Part shown: piece after piece, positions 1 through 7,620 of the stretch
Layout: each line of letters begins with the position of its first letter
Position numbering within the stretch: position 1 is the first letter of the stretch
Notes under the pieces: model-generated
Told to the model about the DNA's origin: nothing
What the model saw: the letters and a program-made list of their open reading frames with translations, nothing else
The model's database searches: none
Position numbers and translations under genes: made by a program
Assembly: GCA_016839915.1 (NCBI GenBank)
Contig: JAEOTH010000137.1
Coordinates: 1-37,438, forward strand
DNA length: 37,438 nt
Origin: Promethearchaeota archaeon
Lineage (GTDB): Archaea; Asgardarchaeota; Lokiarchaeia; Sigyniarchaeales; SOKP01
Direction of reading: 5' to 3'

Positions 1-2
1 AC

Positions 3-377
3 CAAGGAAAACATATCGGAACTGGCATATTTCTTTTAAATTTTATCGGAAAGCACCCTAATTGTTCGATGTCTGATTTGAAAGAATTTCTAACATTAAT
101 ACCTAGTGCTGCTACTAGGAGAATTGAAAAATTGGTTAATTTAGGATTTGTTGACCGTATTAATGATGAGAGTGATCGCCGGCTTGTCAAATTAATTTTA
201 ACTGAAGAAGGGAGGGGCTTATATCAGAAATTTCTGCAAAACCGAATATTTGGCATGCAGATGATGAAAAATGAATTTTCCCAGGAAGAATTGGCAATAT
301 TTTTTAAAGTTCTAGAAAGATCTGTTGAATTAAAATCAAAATTCCCAAAAAAGCCAGATTTTTTCAAAAATCAATAA
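3..377 (+). CDS. MarR-family transcriptional regulator, 5' end cut by the window
   Basis: The reading frame is open from the first bases of the window, so the gene begins upstream; the ATG at 69 is internal. The visible part holds the recognition helix region (SAATRRIEKLVNLGFVDR), the beta-wing (DESDRRLVKLILTEEG) and the C-terminal dimerisation helix, the usual order in MarR winged-helix proteins. MarR proteins bind DNA as dimers and often repress neighbouring genes in response to small ligands. The next gene on the same strand, an enoyl-CoA hydratase 134 nt downstream, is a possible target, but nothing in the sequence proves it. The N-terminal helix of the family is missing only because the window starts here. 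Confidence 0.85.
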   Translation, partial: QGKHIGTGIFLLNFIGKHPNCSMSDLKEFLTLIPSAATRRIEKLVNLGFVDRINDESDRRLVKLILTEEGRGLYQKFLQNRIFGMQMMKNEFSQEELAIFFKVLERSVELKSKFPKKPDFFKNQ

Positions 378-511
378 AATTCTTCGTGAAACAGACCTTT
401 CACGTTGTTTTATATGTACCAAGAGAATTCCTCAATAATATTGAAAATTATCACTTTAAAATTGTATCCATATAAAGAAACTTTAATAACGATATTATTG
501 AAACTAAATTT

Positions 512-1345
512 ATGAAATTTGAACAACTAATATATGAAGAAAAAGAAAAAACGGCCTGGATAACTCTCAATAGACCAAAAGTATTGAATGCACTAAGCAT
601 GCAGCTTTCAGATGAGATCGTATATGCTATTGAAAAAGTCCGCAAGTCAACAAGCATAAAATTTCTTGTTATAAAAGGCGCTGAGAATAATTTCAGTGTT
701 GGAGATGATATTAAGGAAATGTTGAAATGGGGTGATGCGAATGATATCACTCGTCGTTGCCGGTACTATCAAAATATGGCAAATCAATTAGAAGAATTGG
801 ATAAAATTACTATCGCCGCTGTTGATGGTTATGCTGTTGGAGGCGGATTGGAAATTACAATGGTATGTGATTTTGTTATTGCTACAGAGAGAGCTAAATG
901 GGGTATGCCCGAAGTTGATGTTGGTATCACTCCCGGTTGGGGAGGCACTACACGCTTATCACGTCTGATAGGTAGGCGCCGAGCTAAGGAAATAAATTTA
1001 ATAGGTGCCTTGCATTCAGCAAAAAGAGCTGTTGAGTGGAATTTATGGAATCGTGTTGTTTCTAATGATAAACTTGATTCAGAAGTCGAAAAATTGCTAG
1101 AAGTATTAAGTTCGAAGAATCAACAAGGGATGCGACAATTAAAATTTATAATAAATCGCGGAGTTGAATCTGATTTATATACTGCACAAGGATTTGAAGT
1201 TTTGTCTGGTGCATTAAGTGGGGCTGTTAGTGGATTGTGGCAGATTAAAGATGCAGATAAGGGTGCAGGTGTAATAGGATTTTCTAAAAAGGATGAACTT
1301 TGGAAAAAGCGACGAAGTTTAGCAAAAGATTTTTGGTCAGATTGA
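512..1345 (+). CDS. Enoyl-CoA hydratase/isomerase (crotonase) family protein
   Basis: This 277-residue protein has the size and motif order of crotonases: LNRP near residues 19-22, the oxyanion-hole strand NFSVGDD at 60-66, GGGLE at 110-114 and MPEVDVGITPGWGGT at 132-146. The two catalytic acids of true hydratases (Glu144 and Glu164 of the rat mitochondrial enzyme) correspond to Glu114 and Glu134 here, with the same 20-residue spacing, so hydration of a 2-enoyl-CoA is likely. Substrate chain length cannot be read from sequence. It would act in the cytoplasm in fatty-acid or amino-acid beta-oxidation-like metabolism, together with enzymes such as the acyl-CoA synthetase at 17.6-19.4 kb. A MarR regulator lies just upstream. 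Confidence 0.92.
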   Translation: MKFEQLIYEEKEKTAWITLNRPKVLNALSMQLSDEIVYAIEKVRKSTSIKFLVIKGAENNFSVGDDIKEMLKWGDANDITRRCRYYQNMANQLEELDKITIAAVDGYAVGGGLEITMVCDFVIATERAKWGMPEVDVGITPGWGGTTRLSRLIGRRRAKEINLIGALHSAKRAVEWNLWNRVVSNDKLDSEVEKLLEVLSSKNQQGMRQLKFIINRGVESDLYTAQGFEVLSGALSGAVSGLWQIKDADKGAGVIGFSKKDELWKKRRSLAKDFWSD

Positions 1346-1407
1346 TCAAAATCTATGATAAAATCTTGATATTTATTAATTAAAATAAATCATAAAACTA
1401 AATCAAT

Positions 1408-2424
1408 TTATAGATGAAATTCAGTTCCTACTATTCCAGAAGAATGAGATGGGTGTCTAGACATTATTTTGTTAAACTCAAAGCCAGTACAGTGCATTCC
1501 ACAAGTAATTTCTGGATTCAATTCTTCGATAAAACGAACTGAGTCTTCAATATCTTCAGTTTTTTCCCATTCTTTATGAAATCCACCAATTACAGCATAA
1601 ATTTTGTTAATCCCAGTTAATTTTTGCCCATGTTTTATGATATTTACTATCCCTGTGTGTCCACATCCCGTAATTACTACAAGTCCTTTATCCTTAACAT
1701 TAATATAGATTGATATTTCGTCTCTAAACGTATTTTTTTCAAATTCTTTTCTACTTTTCATTAAGTAAAACCCTTTGGTAAGTTCTTTTTCATCAAATAT
1801 TTCAATTTCTCCACTTGTAGTAATTCCTGATGTTAATTTTATTGGTTTATTTGTCTCTATAATTTTTAGATTATTTTGATTAACTAAATTTTCAATTATA
1901 GATTTGTTCATTGAAGGCAATTTGAAATTGTAAATAAACTTCTTTTCTTTCTGTAAATCACGGAACTTTTCTGTTAAAACTTCAGGTGAATAAAATGCTT
2001 GACCTGATTTTGGAACTAAGATCATGTTTTGATTATAGGAATTAGGTGTTAGGATTAATTCAGTGCCTTCTTTTAATTTAGGGAGGACATTCATTAAACC
2101 ACCATAATGATCTACATGGCCATGACTTAAAATTAATTTGTTATAGTCCTTGAAATCTATGCTCATAGCTTCTGCGTTCATAATTATAGAATTCCTAGGC
2201 CCTCCTGCATCTAAAAGATATTTTCTTATTTGTTCTCCTTGCTTTATTTCTATACTCATAGCAAGACCATGTTCTGCTAAATATTTACTTCCATTTGTAT
2301 GGGGTTGTATAATTTTTCCTTCAAATTTCTCCTCTGTTAATAATGTTGAAATAGCAGTATTTGTTGTCAAAACTTTAATCGTTAAATTACCACTTTCAAT
2401 ACTATCTGATATATCTGCACTCAT
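1408..2424 (-). CDS. Metallo-beta-lactamase-fold protein, COG1237 (dihydropterin-RFAP synthase-like)
   Basis: The 338-residue product carries the metal-binding signature HGHVDH at residues 101-106, followed by a GCGHTG segment, a GGFH segment and a C-terminal GMHCTG stretch. This succession is typical of the COG1237 subgroup that includes Methanocaldococcus Mj0301, annotated as a 7,8-dihydropterin-6-methyl-4-(beta-D-ribofuranosyl)aminobenzene-5'-phosphate synthase in tetrahydromethanopterin synthesis. The fold assignment is firm; the exact reaction is not, because many COG1237 members occur outside that pathway. The start is the ATG at 2424. It is transcribed alone, convergent with the enoyl-CoA hydratase. 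Confidence 0.85.
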   Translation of the reverse strand: MSADISDSIESGNLTIKVLTTNTAISTLLTEEKFEGKIIQPHTNGSKYLAEHGLAMSIEIKQGEQIRKYLLDAGGPRNSIIMNAEAMSIDFKDYNKLILSHGHVDHYGGLMNVLPKLKEGTELILTPNSYNQNMILVPKSGQAFYSPEVLTEKFRDLQKEKKFIYNFKLPSMNKSIIENLVNQNNLKIIETNKPIKLTSGITTSGEIEIFDEKELTKGFYLMKSRKEFEKNTFRDEISIYINVKDKGLVVITGCGHTGIVNIIKHGQKLTGINKIYAVIGGFHKEWEKTEDIEDSVRFIEELNPEITCGMHCTGFEFNKIMSRHPSHSSGIVGTEFHL

Positions 2425-2517
2425 ATTTGACTCCTATATATTAGGTTAATAAATTATAATATTATCTATTTTTTTAATAGTTTATTCATTTCAGATCTTC
2501 TTTTATTGAAAAGAAGA

Positions 2518-2610
2518 CTATTTTTTTTCGATTATTACTTTCCAGAGTCCTTCTCTTTCTTCCTTTGAAGAAGTATTCAATTTGTCATATAATCTCTTGA
2601 TTTCTTCCAA
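2518..2610 (-). CDS. Possible 30-residue small ORF or gene remnant
   Basis: Between the COG1237 gene and tRNA-Gly, the minus strand reads from a TTG start into LEEIKRLYDKL and EEREGLWKVIIEKK and then TAG. The composition is charged, helical and looks coding. A GGGGAT stretch lies about 8 nt before the TTG, which could serve as a ribosome binding site. It may be a real microprotein, or the surviving C-terminal end of a decayed gene. I recognise no family. Confidence 0.2.
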   Translation of the reverse strand: MEEIKRLYDKLNTSSKEEREGLWKVIIEKK

Positions 2611-2640
2611 GAATTAGATCCCCTTTTTAAACAAATAAAA

Positions 2641-2743
2641 TGCGCCGCCCGGGAATTGAACCCGGGTCGCCAAGTAATTGCGAACAATGCCTTTTTTCAT
2701 AGCTCATGGCAACCTGGCATACTTACCACTATACTAGCAGCGC
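2641..2743 (-). tRNA. tRNA-Gly (anticodon GCC) with a 31-nt intron
   Basis: On the minus strand the transcript folds into a full cloverleaf: acceptor GCGCTGC/GCGGCGC, D arm with GG in the loop, anticodon stem CCAGG/CTTGG, T arm CCGGG-TTCAATT-CCCGG, discriminator A; CCA is not encoded. The anticodon loop reads TTGCCA then an intron at the canonical 37/38 position (plus-strand 2676-2706). Around the junctions there is a bulge-helix-bulge: a 4-bp central helix TTGC/GCAA flanked by 3-nt bulges CAT and TTA. The intron itself closes as a hairpin GAGCTATG/CATTGTTC with one mismatch. This is the standard substrate of the archaeal tRNA splicing endonuclease. The mature tRNA is 72 nt. Confidence 0.97.
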
Positions 2744-2939
2744 AAAATTGTTAATAATAAGAATATATTAAAAAATTAAAATTTAATGATTCCTAAGAAA
2801 TAACAAATAAAAAAGAATTTATTCTTCTTTTTTTAAATTAATTGAAACTTCCATCGTATCAGTAATTCCAAGAATTGGATTATTAAAGCAGGAACACTAG
2901 GAATAAAAAACATCCACTTTAATATATTTTTAATATAAT

Positions 2940-3953
2940 TTAGATTATCTGCGAAATAACCTGTTTAATCGTATTATTGCTTATAAAGGATTCGAGTTCT
3001 TGTATACTGTTAGGTAATCCTTCTCGTACTCCAATTTCTTTGGTCTCCAAAAAACTCATCGCAGTTGCCATTTTTGATGTTTTTTCGAGAGTAAAATTGT
3101 GTAAACGAGAAACCAAGATTCCTGCTAAGAAAGCATCACCTGCTCCTGTTGTGTCTTCAACTTTTCCTGCACTGTAAACTCCACTATTTATTATAATCTT
3201 CCCATCTGATATAATTGAACCATTTGGACCATCAGTCATTGAAATCAGTTTTATTCCCATATCTAAGAAATTCTTTATCATTAGTGTTTTTTTATTTTCA
3301 CCTGTAAACTCTTGTGCTTCTTCTAAATTCATAGATACTACGTCAGAATTAGATATCAAGATTTTTGCCCAGTTTGGGGCATTTTTAATAATTGACATAC
3401 TTGGAGCTGCAAAAACTATCCCTCCCTTGTCTTTTGTAAGAGTAATTGATTTTTCTATAGCTTTACACGCATCATCAGTGGTTAAAGATGTCCAAGCAAA
3501 TGCTTTAATATTATCGAATAATTCATTTTTGACATCTGAGGGTTTTAAAAGATTATTGGCTCCTTTATATGCTAAAATGCTTCGATCTTTTCCCCATGGG
3601 GTTTTTAGGATAATTGATAGTGCTGTAGTGTCTTTATCAGTCTGAATTACCTGAGATAAATCTACACCTCTTTTTTTCAAATCAGTTAAACAAATTTCTG
3701 CTGAAAAATCATTACCCATAACCCCAATATATGCACTTTTTAATCCTAGCATAGAACAATTTGCTGCGATATTACCTCCTGAACCTCCTGGTACAAATCT
3801 GATGTTTTTAACATTCAGTTTACGAGAATATTCAATAGCAGTATACTTTTTTATGATCTCTTTATCAAATAATTCAAAGCGTAAAATATCATCGATATCA
3901 ATTAAAATATCTAAAGTATTGCTTCCGATCGTAATTAATTCTGGAAAATTCAT
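2940..3953 (-). CDS. PfkB-family carbohydrate/nucleoside kinase
   Basis: The protein is a ribokinase-fold enzyme of normal length (about 337 residues). The N-terminal GGSGGNIAANCSMLGL segment is the substrate-side PfkB signature, and the C-terminal DTTGAGDAFLAG is the second signature, whose Asp is the catalytic base for phosphoryl transfer from ATP. The substrate (ribose, fructose, adenosine or another sugar) cannot be told from sequence. I choose the ATG at 3953; a GTG three codons upstream (3962) is possible. An A+T box at about 3967-3980 lies at the distance expected for a leaderless message starting at that ATG. The gene stands alone. Confidence 0.88.
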   Translation of the reverse strand: MNFPELITIGSNTLDILIDIDDILRFELFDKEIIKKYTAIEYSRKLNVKNIRFVPGGSGGNIAANCSMLGLKSAYIGVMGNDFSAEICLTDLKKRGVDLSQVIQTDKDTTALSIILKTPWGKDRSILAYKGANNLLKPSDVKNELFDNIKAFAWTSLTTDDACKAIEKSITLTKDKGGIVFAAPSMSIIKNAPNWAKILISNSDVVSMNLEEAQEFTGENKKTLMIKNFLDMGIKLISMTDGPNGSIISDGKIIINSGVYSAGKVEDTTGAGDAFLAGILVSRLHNFTLEKTSKMATAMSFLETKEIGVREGLPNSIQELESFISNNTIKQVISQII

Positions 3954-4092
3954 AATTTTCACTAAATAAATATATAATTTTGATATATGGAATAAGTTTA
4001 AAATAGAATATAGTCTTTTAATAATTTTGCTTAGAAAGGATTTTTATTGAATTTAAAATATAGATTTCGTACTCATTTCTCCTTATTTGGTT

Positions 4093-4680
4093 TTAAAATC
4101 TTTCTCTATCATTGTTAATAAGGTTCACCATTTTTTTTACCATGTGATGAGTAAGTTCGAGAAAAGCAGTTTCAACATTTTCTCCAGTTTTAGCTGATGT
4201 TTCAATATATAAACAGCCTTCTTTTTTTGCGAATTCTTTTACTTCATTCCTGTCTATTATCAGACCAATTTCAGGTATTAAATCGGATTTATTGCCAATT
4301 ATTACCCTAGGAATCTCATCATTTAAGATACTGTGCATTTCAGAAAGCCAGGTTTTCATACCTGAGAATGTATGTTGTCTTGAAAGATCAAATACAACCA
4401 ATGCACCAAATGCACCTTCATAAAAGCTACGATGAAGGAATTTAAATCTTTCTTGGCCACCAATATCCCATATCTGGAGTTTAGCAAATTTTTTTGGTTC
4501 ATATTCTAGAGTTTTTGTTAAGAAGTCAACCCCAATTGTTAATTTATATTTCAAATCAAAATGTTCATGAACAAATCTGTTTAACAAGCTCGTTTTACCA
4601 ACTGCACCGGGTCCAACAAGAATAATTTTAAAGGAAAAGCTTGGGACTTCTACATTATTTGATTTTTGCTGTTCATTCAT
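4093..4680 (-). CDS. Rab/Ras-like small GTPase (eukaryotic signature protein)
   Basis: All five G boxes are present in 195 residues: GPGAVGKT (P-loop, 23-30), the switch I Thr in KLTIGVDF (Thr48), WDIGGQERF (71-79) with the catalytic Gln, NKSD (130-133) and ETSAK (160-164). The overall pattern is closest to the Rab/Ras group that is expanded in Asgard archaea; switch II reads WDIGGQ rather than the WDTAGQ of most Rabs. The C-terminus ends NNDRERF with no cysteine, so classical prenylation is not possible and membrane attachment, if any, would be indirect. Expected to be a GTP-dependent switch. No GEF or GAP gene lies beside it; longin-like proteins that could belong to GTPase systems are at 13.6 and 34.2 kb. 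Confidence 0.93.
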   Translation of the reverse strand: MNEQQKSNNVEVPSFSFKIILVGPGAVGKTSLLNRFVHEHFDLKYKLTIGVDFLTKTLEYEPKKFAKLQIWDIGGQERFKFLHRSFYEGAFGALVVFDLSRQHTFSGMKTWLSEMHSILNDEIPRVIIGNKSDLIPEIGLIIDRNEVKEFAKKEGCLYIETSAKTGENVETAFLELTHHMVKKMVNLINNDRERF

Positions 4681-4918
4681 TATCCAGTTAAACGCAATTC
4701 GCGCCAGTTAGAATTTAAATTAAATTTAATAAATTGAATTAGATTAATAATAATTTATTATCTTTTTAAATTTAATTAAAATTATTATTTTCAGTACTAG
4801 TAATAACAACAACTATAAGAAGGCTAAATTGGGACAAACAATTTTTTTCATAAGTATGATGATTTCATGGAGAAAATAATTAAAAAAATATTTATTTTAT
4901 TGATTATGTTGACAAGGT

Positions 4919-5476
4919 ATGGAGTATCCATTTTACGCTACATTTTCCTCCCCTTTTGACTCTTTTACTATTGTATGGCATAGAACGGGCTCCGAGTTAA
5001 AAATACAACATATATATCTTAGTGACCCTAAACTCAACTCAGAAGCAAAAACTCTAGAATCTTTCAAGCAAATAAAACTAGAATCTTCTTCTTCCATTAC
5101 TTCACTAGGTGAGAAAATACAGCGGTTTCTTAAAGGTGAAAATGTACAGTTTGATTTAGAATTACTTGATTTTAATCGATGTTTAGAAATTCAAAAAAGG
5201 GTACTCTTAGCAGAATATAGGATTCCTAGAGGATATATTAGTACCTATAAACGAATAGCAAATCATATAGGGATAAATAATGGAGCCCGAGTTGTTGGAA
5301 ACGCACTTGCTAAGAATCCTTTCCCAATCGTTATTCCTTGTCATCGAGCAATTAAGACAAATAGAGAAGTTGGGGGATATCAAGGCGGTATTAATATGAA
5401 ACGAGTGTTACTGGAGATGGAAGGAATAGAATTTTCAATTAAAGGAAAAGTCATTACAGATAAAATTTATTATTAA
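4919..5476 (+). CDS. ogt: Methylated-DNA--protein-cysteine methyltransferase
   Basis: The C-terminal half is a clear MGMT/Ogt domain: PRGYISTYKRIA (103-114), RVVGNALAKNP (124-134) and the active site IPCHR, with acceptor Cys141. These proteins repair O6-alkylguanine in DNA by irreversible transfer of the alkyl group to that cysteine. The N-terminal ~85 residues are the poorly conserved ribonuclease-like domain. Length (185 aa) is normal. It is divergent from the small GTPase gene and convergent with the ESCRT-III gene, so it probably has its own promoter in the A+T-rich 240-nt gap upstream; no clear ribosome binding site is visible at the ATG. Confidence 0.92.
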   Translation: MEYPFYATFSSPFDSFTIVWHRTGSELKIQHIYLSDPKLNSEAKTLESFKQIKLESSSSITSLGEKIQRFLKGENVQFDLELLDFNRCLEIQKRVLLAEYRIPRGYISTYKRIANHIGINNGARVVGNALAKNPFPIVIPCHRAIKTNREVGGYQGGINMKRVLLEMEGIEFSIKGKVITDKIYY

Positions 5477-5568
5477 TAGAACGATTAAAAACTAACTTTG
5501 ATAAGATAATCATTAAAAATAAAAAGATCCTTAGTAAAAAGGCTTTTTAATATGAAATGAATTACTGA

Positions 5569-6198
5569 TTACTCATCCGATTTAAGACGGTTTAATTCTT
5601 TTTCTAATTCAGCTATTTTTTCATCAGAACCAGCACTTGGTAATGCTACACCCATTTCTACTTGGATTTCAGCATCTATTTCTCCTAAAACGTCCTTAAC
5701 ATCAGTATCTGTAACTGCTGTGTCGACCATTATGTCACTTATTCCATCAGTTGTGATTTCCTCAGTAACAGCAAAGTCTTCCATATCAACTCCAATAGAG
5801 GTCATCAATTCTGTAAGTTGTGGTATAGATAGTTGATTTTTTAACATCCCTAGACTTGTCGCAATTCCTTTCATTACTTCGGCAACATCTTTTACTGCGT
5901 GCGCCTGTTCTAATTTAAATACCATTCCTTCAAGGTTTGTTCTAAAGAGATCAATTGCTCTGGCCTGTTTTTTTACTTGGAGATAATTTCGTGCGTGGAA
6001 CTCAGAACCTTGCAAGTCGCCTTGTTTTCGAAGATTTACAGCCTTATCTCTTGCTAGTTTTGCTGACATCTCCATTTTTTTAGTCTGTCTCATTAATCGT
6101 TTGTTAAAAACTTTCAATTTAACTGTTGCGGAGCGAACGGTGTCCTTTCCTCGCTTTCCGCCTGATAACCAATTACTTATATCTTTAAGAAAACCCAT
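5569..6198 (-). CDS. ESCRT-III (Snf7/CHMP-like) filament protein
   Basis: The protein has the ESCRT-III layout: a short amphipathic start (MGFLKDISNWL), a long basic helical hairpin (residues 15-85, many Lys/Arg, with KRLMRQTKKMEMSAKLARDKA), a middle helix and an acidic C-terminal half. The final helix IAELEKELNRLK has the Leu spacing of an MIT-interacting motif (MIM1) and could bind the MIT domain of the Vps4 encoded next door. ESCRT-III polymers remodel membranes in cell division and vesicle scission. I place the start at the ATG at 6198; a TTG at 6207 would add three residues. A TATA box at about 6221-6235 lies some 30 nt upstream. It resembles the CHMP1-3/Vps2-24-46 class, which sits beside vps4 in other Asgards, but that subclass call is uncertain. 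Confidence 0.88.
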   Translation of the reverse strand: MGFLKDISNWLSGGKRGKDTVRSATVKLKVFNKRLMRQTKKMEMSAKLARDKAVNLRKQGDLQGSEFHARNYLQVKKQARAIDLFRTNLEGMVFKLEQAHAVKDVAEVMKGIATSLGMLKNQLSIPQLTELMTSIGVDMEDFAVTEEITTDGISDIMVDTAVTDTDVKDVLGEIDAEIQVEMGVALPSAGSDEKIAELEKELNRLKSDE

Positions 6199-6220
6199 AT
6201 TTATCAATTAGTTAGTAATT

Positions 6221-6235
6221 ATATAATATATAAAT
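6221..6235 (-). promoter_or_regulatory. Candidate TATA box of the ESCRT-III gene
   Basis: On the minus strand the sequence reads ATTTATATATTATAT, centred about 30 nt before the chosen ATG at 6198. That spacing fits an archaeal TATA box feeding a leaderless or near-leaderless message. It forms one half of the divergent promoter region shared with vps4. Confidence 0.5.
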
Positions 6236-6348
6236 GCTATGATGGGTATTTAATTTTTTGGAGACCAATCATTATTCTCGTTAGGTTAAAGAGTAAATTT
6301 GATATATGCAAATAAGATTATTAAATATATTTATGCTAAATTAGATTA

Positions 6349-6361
6349 GCTATAAATAGAA
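6349..6361 (+). promoter_or_regulatory. Candidate TATA box of vps4
   Basis: TATAAATA at 6351-6358 is centred about 30 nt before the vps4 ATG at 6384, the spacing expected for a leaderless archaeal transcript. No Shine-Dalgarno-like sequence precedes this ATG, in contrast to the downstream vps25 gene. Confidence 0.5.
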
Positions 6362-6383
6362 TAATTATTTTGATTTAGTTATT

Positions 6384-7601
6384 ATGTCATCAGTAGATTC
6401 GAAACTTTATCAATATGCCGTTCAAACGGCAAAAGAAGCAGTTAAATTTGATAACCAAGGCAAATATAGACAGGCTATAAATCAATATCAAAGAGCAGCT
6501 GAGATTTTGATGCAATTTATGAAATATAATAAAAATCCTCAAATGAGAATGTTATGTCAAAGAAACATTGAAGAATATGTTGATCGGGCAAAAATTCTAA
6601 AATCACATTTAAGTGGGGTAAGGCCGAGGAGAGCAAGACCTATTGGTAGACGCGGTGACGCCCAAGATGCTGAAGCAGATTCCGGAGAAGTTGGAGTTTC
6701 GTCAGAAGAACAAGAACTTATTGATAGCATCTCGGGAACTATTGTTACAGAATCTCCTAAAGTAAACTGGGAGGATATTGCGGGTTTGGATAATGTTAAA
6801 CAAGCTTTAAGAGAAGCCATAGTTCTCCCAATAGCAAAGCCAGAATTATTTGTTGGTGCTAGAAAACCATGGTCTGGAATATTATTATTTGGTCCGCCTG
6901 GATGCGGGAAGACTTTACTAGCAAAAGCTGCAGCTACCGAATGTAAAGCTACATTTTTTAGTGCTTCTTCCGCTGACTTGCTAAGTAAATGGTTAGGTGA
7001 AAGTGAAAAATTAATTAGCTCGTTATTTAAAGTTGCCCGGTTAAAAGCACCTAGTTTAATATTTATGGATGAAATAGATTCTATTACTACAAAACGGGGA
7101 GAAGGTGCTGAGAGCGGTGGTGAGAGGAGAGTTAAAACACAGCTTTTAAGTGAAATTCAAGGTCTAAAGTCGACTCACGACAAACCATTATTAGTTTTAG
7201 GAGCCACAAATCGCCCTTGGGATATTGATAATGCTATGCTAAGCAGATTTGAGAAAAGAGTGCATGTACCCCTTCCAGATTTAAAAGCTAGGGTAGGAAT
7301 CTTTAAAATTCATACAGAAGGAGTAACATCATCGCTAAGTGATGAAGATTTTGTAGAATTAGCAGTAAGAACTGAAGGATACTCTGGTCGGGATATAGCA
7401 AACATATGTCGTGAAGTAATAATGCTACCAGTGCGTGAACTAGATATGGGTGGACTTTTAGAAGACTCGAGCAAAGAAGTGAAAGTTAGAGATATTAATT
7501 TAAAAGATTTTAAGAAAACTCTCAAAAAAGTCAAACCTATGACGAATAAAGTATTATTAAAGCAATATAACGACTGGGCAGAAGAATTTGGGGAAATATA
7601 A
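6384..7601 (+). CDS. vps4: Vps4-type AAA ATPase with N-terminal MIT domain
   Basis: Residues about 5-75 form a three-helix MIT domain (AVQTAKEAVKFDNQGKYRQA is typical of it), followed by a flexible Arg/Gly/Asp-rich linker (80-105) and one AAA+ module. Visible motifs are GPPGCGKT (Walker A, 170-177), LIFMDEID (Walker B, Glu230 catalytic), ATNRPWD (sensor 1, Asn276) and SRFEKRVHVPLPD (arginine-finger region). The length of 405 residues matches eukaryotic Vps4. The enzyme would bind ESCRT-III tails through MIT and pull subunits out of the filament using ATP. Its neighbours, ESCRT-III (divergent) and Vps25 (19 nt downstream, same strand), support this role directly. Confidence 0.96.
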   Translation: MSSVDSKLYQYAVQTAKEAVKFDNQGKYRQAINQYQRAAEILMQFMKYNKNPQMRMLCQRNIEEYVDRAKILKSHLSGVRPRRARPIGRRGDAQDAEADSGEVGVSSEEQELIDSISGTIVTESPKVNWEDIAGLDNVKQALREAIVLPIAKPELFVGARKPWSGILLFGPPGCGKTLLAKAAATECKATFFSASSADLLSKWLGESEKLISSLFKVARLKAPSLIFMDEIDSITTKRGEGAESGGERRVKTQLLSEIQGLKSTHDKPLLVLGATNRPWDIDNAMLSRFEKRVHVPLPDLKARVGIFKIHTEGVTSSLSDEDFVELAVRTEGYSGRDIANICREVIMLPVRELDMGGLLEDSSKEVKVRDINLKDFKKTLKKVKPMTNKVLLKQYNDWAEEFGEI

Positions 7602-7610
7602 AATCATTTA

Positions 7611-7615
7611 GAGGG
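7611..7615 (+). promoter_or_regulatory. Shine-Dalgarno sequence of vps25
   Basis: GAGGG ends 5 nt before the ATG at 7621. It lies in the 19-nt gap after the vps4 stop, which suggests a vps4-vps25 operon in which the second gene is translated by ribosome binding while the first looks leaderless. Confidence 0.65.
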
Positions 7616-7620
7616 TTAAA

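Noticed and set aside
2150-2449. 99-codon plus-strand frame over the COG1237 gene start
   Set aside because: Antisense to a gene with clear metal-binding motifs; no independent start signal or domain.
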